Source: Leptodactylus fallax
Lineage: Eukaryota > Chordata > Amphibia > Anura > Leptodactylidae
Length of the DNA: 64,000 bases
Direction: 5' to 3'
Assembly (NCBI GenBank): GCA_947044405.1
Contig: CAMRHE010000156.1
Location: 1,345,001-1,409,000, forward strand
Position 1 is the stretch's first letter. The number at the start of each line of letters is the position of its first letter. Below the pieces are notes generated by a model. It ran no database searches. It saw only the letters and a list, made by a program, of their open reading frames with translations, and had not been told where the DNA came from. Positions 9,864 to 18,999 of this stretch are shown one piece after another. A program made the translations under genes and the position numbers.

Positions 9864-10109
9864 AGCTGGGGAGCTCATGCGCCCTCTATGGGATGTAACA
9901 AATCCTCAATTTGCTTTTGACTCACCGAGCCTTGAGACAGCAAAAGGGATTTTAGCCAAGCCAATTTTCACTTATCTGCATACAGCGCTGTATGCAGATA
10001 AGTGAAATTGGCTTGGCTAAAATCCCTTTTGCTGTCTCAAGGCTCGGTGAGTCAAAAGCAAATTGAGGATTTGTTACATCCCATAGAGGGCGCATGAGCT
10101 CCCCAGCTC
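9864..10109. repeat. Fold-back palindrome at ribozyme stem III
   Basis: 9987-10109 is the reverse complement of 9864-9986. The centre is between 9986 and 9987 inside TGCATACAGCGCTGTATGCA, which is ribozyme stem III plus the cut-site flank. The inverted arm breaks off mid-unit, at GAGCTCC, directly before the 12-bp duplication. The geometry suits a cDNA end that folded back on the stem III palindrome and was extended, then integrated. Confidence 0.85.
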
Positions 10110-10121
10110 CTATGTACAACT
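10110..10121. repeat. Target-site duplication, right copy
   Basis: CTATGTACAACT, matching 9116-9127 exactly. The first C is shared with the last base of the insert, so the duplication may be 11 or 12 bp. Confidence 0.9.
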
Positions 10122-10400
10122 GTAAGTCATCAATGTTCTGATTTGGGCAAAAAGAAAGTCCCTTAGATAAAAGTCTAGTCTCAGCCGGTGTTAGTGCATA
10201 TTGAGATAGATTATATACACAGTTATCTAAGTTCTGTTTCTCTTGGAATTTGGACTGTATGTCTGTTGTGAGTTTGTTTTTATTTCTATTTTTTCCCCCT
10301 CGACATCCTCTTTTTCTCCAAGATGGTTGGGGTCTACTGTGTCCCTATTCTTTCTTTTTAGACTGAGGGGACTGTAAAAGTCTGATATTTTGGCATATAT
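10122..10400 (-). pseudogene. PLE-L N-terminal coding region beyond the insert
   Basis: Reverse complement of about 11895-12160 in PLE-R, including the string encoding Lys-rich residues and the CTCGACATCC block. Homology stops near 10400, after which a second partial copy of 10196-10258 appears at 10405-10470. PLE-L therefore lacks the 5' part of the element that PLE-R retains. Confidence 0.75.
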
Positions 10401-10603
10401 TTTGGCTATAGTGAATATTGAGATAGATTATATATACAGTTATCTAAGTTCTGTTTCTCTTGGAATTTGAACTTCCACCTCATACTGTGATCGGACCCAT
10501 AGTGTCGAGGTCATCGGACATCAGGGTATCCAGTGTAACCCAGAGATGTCCCAGCATCTGCTGCAGCAACCATATTTTTGGATAAAGATGTTTTTGTAAC
10601 AAT

Positions 10604-12165
10604 ATGGACTTTGTCAGGAAACTTATTGATGCACAAGATGAATTGATTGATCATTATACTATGTCTATTATTAAAAACCAAGGTCATGACACCGAAAGAA
10701 ATGCCCCAGAATGTACTAACAATATTACTCGGTAAAATTTAAGTAAAATGTTTTGGGAATTAGAAAACACTCTAATAGAAGAAACACGTCATGCTTTAGA
10801 CCATAAATATTTATTGATCTACCTTAGGGAAAACATAATCCCTCGGGGACTGAGATTTAGACAAACCTCTCCTTTCCCAAATGATCCCAATTTCACAAGT
10901 GAGTGGGAACTTTTCTTACATTAATGTGAAATTGGTCTTCTTGAAAGACTTTCACACAAGCGACAAATTTTAGCGACAGAATTGGGAATTAAGATAGAAC
11001 AACTAATGACCAATATAGATCAATATAATAGTCATACGGACTTTATTCGCATGTGTAGAGTGCTGCATAATCGAACATTAAACATCGAAGAGGCATTTTG
11101 GAATCTAAGACTGAAAAACTAAAAAGAGACCGTAGGGACTACCAGAACAACAATGTGAAATATTGGTTAAAGACCAAGATGATTAATTTGAATCAGGATT
11201 TACAAACTTCGTCCAATAAAAGGGAAAAGCCTTTTTTTAAGAACAAACAAGTATCCCAATCTTTGAGGAGAAAAGCCATCCATCAAAGGTCACGTAAAGG
11301 ATCTAATAATGTTGATTGCTTTCCTAAAAATGTTAATCCAGATATTCACAAAAAGAACAACAGTAGCCATAAACTCAACCCTGAACCATCTCATAACTCT
11401 GTTATCCCTAGTAACATTGAACCACATCAACAACCAAACCAACTAGCCCATACTTTTCATCTGGGTAAAAATGAATCTGACATAGCCCCTATTCTTGAAA
11501 CACTCTTTCCAGGAGCACATACATCCTCTTCTTTTAGTCTACCACCCACTAATTTTGGGAATACCATACAGGCCAACATTTCCAAAAAGACTACGACACC
11601 CACCAATAATACTGACAAGAATATAGTAGTACCCAGTGGGTCCTGTGTCCAGGTACAAACACCTTGTAAGAACAACAAAAATGCGAGGGTCAGCCTTTCT
11701 GAGGATTCATCTACTACTGATTGTGAACTAGAAGATTCACTGTATAATACACCTCTTTCTTTGACTCAAATAGAAAGAGTTATCAACACTTCTCTTTCCC
11801 GTTCCCCTATTAACAGTTCCCTATCTTTTTTAGGACTACCACCTGCATTAACCCCCAGTCATTCAATACATACCAAAGAAGCCCCACTATATGCCAAAAT
11901 ATCAGACTTTTACAGTCCCCTCAGTCTAAAAAGAAAGAATAGGGACACAGTAGACCCCAACCATCTTGGAGAAAAAGAGGATGTCGAGGGGGAAAAAATA
12001 GAAATAAAAACAAACTCACAACAGACATACAGTCCAAATTCCAAGAGAAACAGAACTTAGATAACTGTGTATATAATCTATCTCAATATGCACTAACACC
12101 GGCTGAGACTAGACTTTTATCTAAGGGACTTTCTTTTTGCCCAAATCAGAACAGATGACTTACAG
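10604..12165 (+). pseudogene. PLE-R N-terminal coding region
   Basis: Starts MDFVRKLIDAQDELIDHY, with a stop near 10733 and several frame changes. A 320-residue frame (11098-12060) includes TEKLKRDRRDYQNNNVKYWL, a charged block before a long low-complexity Ser/Asn/Thr/Pro-rich stretch. Such N-terminal extensions precede the RT in vertebrate PLEs; their function is poorly defined. Continuity with the RT is lost by a stop at 12058 and the frameshift at about 12400. Confidence 0.7.
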
Positions 12166-13817
12166 TTGTACATAGATCTTAATCAATATATTCGAAAACT
12201 GAATCTCAGTAGACATTTTAGCATAATGTCCAAAACAACCTTTACAAATACTATGATTAATGGCAGTGTGACCAACCAGGAGAAATCCCCCAACCCTTCA
12301 GGAAATTTAGAACCTACTCCAATATTTACAGATCTTAAACCTAAGTCTCAATTTTACCCGATTTATCGTAAAGGGAATGCTATTGAAACCTATTTTCTCT
12401 TGTTGCAACTGACTTTAGAAATCTCAGTAATAAAAACTGTTCTAATCCACATGTATGGAATCTCACTAAAGATGAGAATAAAGCTATCCAGGCGTTGTCC
12501 AAAAATACTAACATAGTTATACGTAATGCTGACAAAGGGGGAGGAGTTGTAGTCCAAGACCGTGAAAAATACCTAAAGGAAGCTTTTAATATCTTGTCTG
12601 ATACGCGTCACCATAAACAACTAACCAAAGATCCTACTGGCAACCATTTATCTCATTATAATGCCCTCATAATGGAAGGTTACACCAATGGTATATTGAC
12701 GAAGAAAGAAAAAGAATTTCTCACGATCTGTAATCCCACACTGGGGTTGTTCCATCATCTCTCCAAAATTCATAAGGACCCCAAAAATCCCCCAGGCAGA
12801 CCAATTATATCTGGGATGAATGTCATTACACGCAATCTGTCACATTATATAGATTTACATCTTCAGAAACTGGTGGTGAAACTACCATCATATTTACGGG
12901 ACTCCACCAACCTACTAGTAGATTTATTGCCACTCACATGGGATCCATCTTATATTTTGGCCACGTTAGATGTTTCATCACTATATACCAATATTCCGCA
13001 TGATAAGGGTATCCAGGCAATTTCTAAAGTACTGGAAAAAAATGAATCCATGCCATCCTTACAGAAAGATTTTTTGTTAAAGGGTATACAATTCATATTA
13101 GAACATAATGTGTTCCAATTTGAAAAAAAAAAACCTACATACAAATACGTGGAACGGCTATGGGGACCAAATTTGCCCCCAGTTATGCCAATTTGTATAT
13201 GGGAATCTTTGAAGAGGAGTACATATATGGACAACATACTTGGTCCAAGCACATTGTGTACTACAAAAGATACATAGATGACCTGTTATTTATATGGAAA
13301 GGTACCCCACAATCATTCCAAGATTTTGAGACATGTTTGAACAATAACGATAAGGGTATAACATTCTCTGGAAAAATTGGAACCATGGAAATATTTTGAT
13401 CTGCCTCTAATGGGAAATGGTAACAAAATATCCAGTAAAACATTCTTCAAAACGGTTGACTGTAATAGTTTGTTGGACTACAAGAGTCTTCACTACAAGA
13501 AATGGAAAAGTAATGTTCCATTTGGTCAATATAAAAGAATACGTAGGAACTGTACCAAAGAAACAGACTACCAACAGCAAAGTGAAATAATAAGGAGAAG
13601 GTTTACTGAGAAACACTATCCCCATCATTTGATTGAGAGAGCCAAGTCCAAAACAGATCAACTCTCACAAATAGATTGTCTCAAACCATATACAGAAAAT
13701 AAAAATAACACTTATGGCCATAATTTCCTCACAACATACAATGCAGAACATCAGGAAATTAGATCTATTTTACGCAAATATTGGTATATTCTTTTGAACG
13801 ATCAATATTTAAAAACT
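12166..13817 (+). pseudogene. PLE-R reverse transcriptase, broken
   Basis: Nearly the same sequence as PLE-L 8795-7466 on the other strand, with extra defects. An extra A in an A-run at about 13125-13132 shifts the frame before RGTAMGTKFAPSYANL, and a 5-base deletion near 13390 (ATGGAAATATTTTG versus ATGGAAATAGAATATTTTG) shifts it again. LATLDVSSLYTNIP and YIDDLLFIW are still readable in different frames. The coding region stops at AAAAACT (13811-13817); the rest of the RT and the nuclease are deleted. Confidence 0.88.
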
Positions 13818-13830
13818 AGAGGCTCTAGAG

Positions 13831-14582
13831 CAGTGATGGCGAACCTTTTAGAAACCGAGTGCCCAAACTGCAACCCAAAACCCACTAAATTATCGCAAAG
13901 TGCCAACACGGCAATTTAACCTTAAATTAACCAGGATCTATTTTATAGTGACCATGCAATGTTATTACAGCCTGTAATAATATCACATGTCTGCTATAAA
14001 ACAGATACTGTGTGATATAAATAGTGAAGGGACCCAGACAGTACAATGTGACAGTATTAGATGCTTCACAGTGTCCCCCATACAGTATTAGATGCTTCAG
14101 TGCCCCCCATACAGTATTAGATGCTTCAGTGCCCCCACCCCGTCATACAGTATTAGATGCTTCAGTGTCCCCCACACAGTATTAGATGCATCAGTGTCCC
14201 CCATACAGTAGTATATGCACCACAGTAGGCCCCACACAGTAGTTTGTTACTTACCTTGTCCCACGAAGAGCTGCAGTCCCACGAAGAGCGTCCTCCTCCT
14301 CCTGACCGCAGGCGCTGATGATTTACGTCATTGCGCCTGCTTCGGGGCAGAGGTCACACTCTGCAGTCAGTGTAAGCCGCGGTTCCGCGGACCGCGGCCT
14401 ACACTGACAACTTTCAGCTGTGTGTGCATTTGCACATGCAGCTGAAAGATGCGATCGCTCACCAATGGGGAATCCTGTACCAGATTCCCCGTTAGTGAGC
14501 GATCATTGCGACGGCGCGCGTGCCAACTGAGAGGGCTCTGTGTGCCCTCTCTAGCACGCGTGCCATAGGTTCGCCATCACGA
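13831..14582. mobile_element. Non-autonomous hAT element (752 bp) with 8-bp duplication
   Basis: Begins CAGTGATGGCGAACCT and ends AGGTTCGCCATCACGA, near-perfect inverted ends apart from the last two bases. Flanked by an identical 8-bp duplication CTCTAGAG (13823-13830 and 14583-14590), the hAT signature length. PLE-L (around 6893-6900) shows the empty site. The right third is GC-rich with GCGATCGCTC/GAGCGATC repeats; no coding sequence is seen. Confidence 0.92.
14045..14225. repeat. Minisatellite inside the hAT element, about 30-bp unit
   Basis: About six copies of ACAGTATTAGATGCTTCAG followed by TGTCCCCCAT-like spacers. The units vary slightly in length. Confidence 0.85.
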
Positions 14583-14590
14583 CTCTAGAG

Positions 14591-14710
14591 GATATCACTT
14601 GATAAAATTATGTATACAGTCGTGTGTGTGTGATATATATATATATATATATATATACATACACACACACACACTTTACTGTATATATACTGTGTGTGTG
14701 TGTGTGTGTG

Positions 14711-14749
<39 letters not shown>

Positions 14750-15118
14750 TGTATCTATATATGCTCATTTATTTAGTGCATTATATTTTTAATGTTAATA
14801 TAGTATAATTTTATATGAGATATATATTTAATTATTTATTCCACATTTTTAGGTGTATGATCTTTTTATGCAACGAGATACTATTTATTTTCATTCATAA
14901 ATCAAGTTGTAGACCTATGTTCACAATTCCTATGTAATTTTAGTTTTTGTGCCATGGTCTTTTTATCTTTCAGCCTTTAATAGCGTTCTTTCTATGTCTG
15001 CCTCCAGTAGAACGCTATAGCGCATTTCTAGAAACCTGGCAATATCAAGGGACGCACATTGCGCTATTGCGTATACGCGCACTTTCAGTTTATACTATGG
15101 GCACTATTGGAAAGACGT
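14591..15118 (+). other. PLE-R 3' untranslated region with expanded microsatellite
   Basis: Matches the reverse complement of about 6410-6892 in PLE-L. It contains long (TG)n and (TA)n runs at about 14622-14752, expanded relative to PLE-L. The match ends at GGAAAGACG (about 15118). Confidence 0.8.
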
Positions 15119-15119
15119 G

Positions 15120-15484
15120 GCTTTCCCATTATGTGCCCCGATGGAGGAGATATCGGTGCCGTTAGTTTCGGCACATATCTTTCCCCACTGTCAGAAGGGC
15201 GTTCCTGACAGTCTAGCGTCATCCCTGGGCTGTGAGGAAGGCCCGCCCTGACAGTACTCTAACATAGCCTTGTACTGTCAGAGGGGGCGTTCCTTACCGC
15301 CCTGCGATGAGGCTGAGCTTTGAGGAAGGCCCCCTCCCCCAGTACAAGCCTGGGGGGGGGGGGCGTTCCTCACAGCCCAGCGATGACGCTAGACTGTCAG
15401 GAACGCCCTTCTAATGGTGGGGAGAGATCAGTGCCGAAACTAACGGTACCGATATCTGCTCCACCGGGGCACATAACAGGAAAG
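15120..15484. mobile_element. Palindromic fold-back element, about 365 bp
   Basis: Left arm CTTTCCCATTATGTGCCCCG and right arm CGGGGCACATAACAGGAAAG are reverse complements, and the match continues inward for roughly 110 bp (GATATCGGT, GTTAGTTTCGGCAC, GAAGGGCGTTCCTGACAG, CTAGCGTCATC). The centre is G-rich (a run of about 11 G at 15351-15361). No target duplication is clear and no family is recognised. It truncates PLE-R. Confidence 0.75.
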
Positions 15485-15539
15485 CTGACAGTGCGCTGAA
15501 TTCTAGTGATATATAAAACCGCATATGCATGAGAACATG

Positions 15540-15830
15540 AAAGGTCGTCTTTAATACAAAGGGGTTATTAATAGGCATTATTAATACAGAGGGGCATTTA
15601 CGTAAGAGGGCATAATTTATACAAAGAGGCCTAAGAGGGTGTAATTAATAATAGGGGAATTGGGCAATATTAATTTTAGGTGGCAATCGGGCATTAAATT
15701 GATTTAAGGGGGTACACAGGGCATTATTAATTAGGGGGAATTATTAATTGAGGTGCAGTATTAAATGAATGGGGCACATAGGAGCATTATTAAATTAAAA
15801 AGGCACATGGGGTTATTATTCATTTCCAGG
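15540..15830. repeat. Degenerate simple tandem repeat
   Basis: Recurrent GGGGCATTATTAAT-like units of irregular length. No gene seen. 15831-16290 holds nothing I can identify. Confidence 0.55.
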
Positions 15831-16291
15831 GGATTTTATATCATATATTTTATAATTGGGGTAGCAGCAAGATGGAGATTTTATGTAGTTGAGGACAATG
15901 TGGGTCGGGTGCCTGGAAAAGTGAGGAGTCAAAGATGTCTGTGTTACAAACTTTACAGTCACAGCTGGAAGAAGTGGTCATGGCGGTCCAGATGGAAGAG
16001 ACGATAAATGTAAACCGTCAGAGATGTCACCTGTAAGTCACAACATTGTTCCTGTACTGTATTTACGTAACTGGTCTTCACAGCCCTGTGTAGAACCACT
16101 ATCTACCACTATACGGTCACCGTATAGTGATAGTGTTGGTATACCTGAGTTGGGAGCCCACTTGGATGTGTTTGTCCCCCCTGTGCTGAACCTCTAGCTA
16201 CGCCTCTGTTTAACAGTATATGGAGAGTTTATGCCAGCTTTATTTAACACAATAGACTGCTTAGAACTTTCTAGAGCACCCTATGGTATTA

Positions 16292-16668
16292 CAGGTGCAT
16301 CTCAATAAATTAGAATATCTTTGAAATGTTTATTTCTTTCAGTAATTAAATTAAAAAAGTGACCTCCTATATTTTCTAGATTCTTTACACACAGAGTATT
16401 CTATTTCAAGTGTTTTATTTCTGTAAATGTTGATTATGGATTACAGGTAATGAAAACCAAAATCTAAGAACATTAGAATATTGTAAAAAAGTTCAGTATT
16501 GTAAATTCAGTGTGTCACTTGCCAAGGTTTCCTAAGCCTTTAAATGGTCCCACAGTCTGGTTCAGTAGGACACACAATCATGGAAGACGCTGATTATGAA
16601 TTCAATTACTGAATCACTGAAATGAATGAATGTTTCAAAGATATTCTAATTTATTGAGATGCACCTGC
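16292..16668. mobile_element. Tc1/mariner-type MITE, about 377 bp
   Basis: Ends CAGGTGCATCTCAATAAATT and its complement AATTTATTGAGATGCACCTG, a known terminus style of Tc1/mariner elements in fish and frogs. TA precedes the left end; the right TA has mutated to CA. No transposase is present. Confidence 0.85.
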
Positions 16669-16699
16669 ATGTTATGACTTGTGTCCACCTCTATGTAGC

Positions 16700-18440
16700 C
16701 CTCTTGGTATATTGTGTGGACACCTCTGCTATCACATCATTATGGGCAACTACAGGGGTACCACTTGAAGGATCTTTTGTGCAGGTAGGGTCTGGTTTTT
16801 AGGTAGGTCTGAGTTTTGAACATACAAAGGTTTCCTAGCATATGTGCAATGTACTGATGGTCCACTATTGGTGTACCAACTACATTCTGTGAACCCACTG
16901 AGGTTTTCTTTTATAGGCGACTTTCATGCCTGTTTAAATGCATTTGTACTTTCATTTTTATGTTAATTTAACCTTATGGAATATTTTGGTATTTTGTTAA
17001 CGCTGGCCAACGGTCTGTTTACTGCACATGATGCCTTTGCAGCTTACTTAGTAACAGGAAACCTATTTCCTAGAAGGAGGTAAGTAAGGGATTGCCAATG
17101 TTTTCAATAGTGGGAGGTAACTGATTGATGGAATACGCTGAGCACCTCTCCATTGATGCAGTGTCAGATGATGTCCTGCATGATATCCAGTGTGTGCTCT
17201 GCTCAGAGTCCCTGCTTGTGACACATGCTCCTACTTCTTTTACTACACTATAAGAGTACGCATAAGAGATATGATTAAATTGGCACTTCACTGGGAATAT
17301 CATACATACAGTACATGACTCTGGCTACTTGGGAAAGTTGGGTCTCATGACAAGCTGCCCCACCTCCCAGAAATGGCAAGACCGAGTTAATTCTTTTTGC
17401 ACTCGTCACTCTTTAACCCTCCAGTATTTTGTTCAGCCTTAAGTGGAAAACTAGGATAGTCACAGACTATATAATAGTCTATTATATGTAAATAGATATT
17501 TTCTCTTGGTTGATTTTTTATGTTTCCTGAAACGTGAAATGTTGGGACAACTATACGGATATTTTTAAAGGACTTTGGATAGGTAGGATCATCTAGGGTT
17601 AGGTTCCAAATGGGGGGAGCTATTTAGAGCTGCCTCTCCGAGATAGAAGTCCTAGAATTCCCTGTTAAACCTAATACATAGGGCCTTACAGGAAAAGTAT
17701 GCTTCTCTAATATTTTTTTTTTTTTTGCAGTCAATCATACAGGACCTGTGTTCTGAATTACAGCTGCATTTTGAGCGTGCACAGGACCTACCCTTTGACT
17801 CATGTCAGTTCTTGCCTTCAGTCTGGATAAGTAGCCAAGTACAGACGTATTAGGATCTTCTAACCTTGGCATATGTGATTGGCAAGACCCCAGCTATGTG
17901 GGTACTGCGAGTCTTTGTGTATACTCCATATGTTATATGCAATGTGATTATGCATTTCTGGATCTGAGTGATCTTTATATTTTAATCTCTTGTATGTACT
18001 CCATTGATAGTGTTAACTTTTATTGTGCAAATTTTTATTGTGCAAATCTCAAGATAAGTTTTATGTGCACCACTTTGGATTTACTTAGGAAGAGATTGGG
18101 GTATGCTAAGTTCAGACTGCTGCCAACAACCCTGTGTGATTTTGACCTAGTGCACACTAAGTAACAAAAATAAAAATAGTGGAATAGCTTTTTCCCTCAT
18201 CCCCATAAAAAAAATTACTAAAAGTTAATCAATTTATATGTACCTCAAACCAGTTTTGTTAAAAATATGGTACATATAACATGATGTCCCATTCTAAAAC
18301 AATTTTTATTTCTGAGGAGTTTGAACCTTATCTGCAGTTCAAACAGCCTTTACTCTTTTGGGAAGAGCTTGCACAAGATTTTGGAGTGTGCCTGTGGGAA
18401 CTGTCACAAATGCTTGCATGTCTGGGTCGATACATTATCT
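16700..18440. other. Intergenic stretch, nothing identified
   Basis: No convincing coding sequence, RNA gene or recognisable repeat. Open frames are short and of random composition. Confidence 0.5.
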
Positions 18441-18449
18441 TACACTAGG

Positions 18450-18680
18450 TTCACATTAGTGTTCAGGTTTCCGTTCTTCGGGTCCGCTTAGGGTTGGTTT
18501 TTGTTTTTCGGGTCCCCATCTGCTTAAAAAGTGGTTATCTACAGACCCCAAACACTATAATGGGGTCCGCCGGGTTTCCATTCAGTGGCTTGCAGGAATT
18601 TTTTTTCTCCTCGTATTTTAAGTGGAATGGGGGACAGAGTCCCCAAACACTCACACAATGCTAGTGTGACCGTAGCCTTA
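18450..18680. mobile_element. Degenerate MITE
   Basis: Starts near AGGTTCACATTAGTGTTCAG and ends near ATGCTAGTGTGACC, imperfect inverted ends like those of a related fragment at 63843-64000. No duplication is clear. Confidence 0.5.
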
Positions 18681-18999
18681 GACTGGTAGAACTGTATGAG
18701 TTGCATTTTAAGCAACTTAAAGGGAGTCTGTCACCAGAACACTCCCTACTGAACTATAAGCAATGTCAGATAGCTGGAGTTCACATGAATAAATTACTTT
18801 TTTTTACTTCCCGAATGGTGTCTTTGTTGTTCAGATATTACCTTTTTTTCCTGATATGCTAATGGTCTGTTGGTAAGTTCAGAACTACAGCCAGGCGACA
18901 TTTGGGCTGATATGCCATGTGTCTCAGATGTAAGTTTCCCCTTAGAAATGTGTACCTTTTAACTACGATGAAGTCTACCTGACTATATGATCACACACA

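Larger units (their letters stand above)
9128..9986. repeat. 312-bp tandem repeat, 2.75 units
   Basis: The landmark AGGGACAAGAATCTCTCACA begins at 9128, 9440 and 9752, an exact period of 312 both times. The units differ at only a couple of positions (for example GAGAGCACC versus GAGAACACC, and one extra T in the third copy), so amplification was recent or occurred at the RNA/cDNA stage. Confidence 0.95.
9128..10109 (-). mobile_element. Retrozyme-like insert: tandem hammerhead units plus fold-back
   Basis: This 982-bp insert interrupts PLE-L and is flanked by a 12-bp direct repeat. It has two complete 312-bp units (9128-9439 and 9440-9751), a partial third (9752-9986) and a 123-bp inverted end (9987-10109). 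It encodes no protein. Each complete unit has one hammerhead ribozyme motif on the minus strand, the same strand as the PLE-L coding direction. Tandem hammerhead units are what reverse transcription of a circular or concatemeric self-cleaving RNA would give. Known animal retrozymes have this layout and unit sizes of a few hundred bases, and are proposed to use PLE enzymes. A non-autonomous PLE terminal-repeat array is the alternative reading. Confidence 0.8.
5925..10470 (-). mobile_element. Penelope-like retrotransposon, left copy (PLE-L)
   Basis: Read on the minus strand, the order is N-terminal region (10470 to 8796, interrupted by the insert at 9128-10109), reverse transcriptase (8795-7191), GIY-YIG-like endonuclease (7228-6983), a long A-run, and a 3' region ending in a hammerhead-like motif and TAATAATAAAGGATC. 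RT followed by a GIY-YIG nuclease is the defining PLE layout. The copy lies head to head with PLE-R; each sequence is the reverse complement of the other except for local deletions and insertions. The outer boundary near 5925 is approximate. A segment at about 10405-10470 repeats 10196-10258, a short internal duplication. Confidence 0.9.
10471..15118 (+). mobile_element. Penelope-like retrotransposon, right copy (PLE-R)
   Basis: Head to head with PLE-L. From left to right: 5' region (10471-10603), N-terminal coding region (10604-12165), reverse transcriptase (12495-13817), a deletion that removes the RT C-terminus and nuclease (equivalent to about 6897-7465 of PLE-L), a hAT MITE at 13831-14582, and the 3' region (14591-15118), which stops at a palindromic element. 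It has more 5' sequence than PLE-L but lacks the 3' terminus. Confidence 0.88.

Noticed and set aside
9128..9986. CRISPR-like or satellite array
   Set aside because: Whole 312-bp units repeat without unique spacers, and the array has a target duplication. It is a transposed tandem unit, not CRISPR and not a large satellite.
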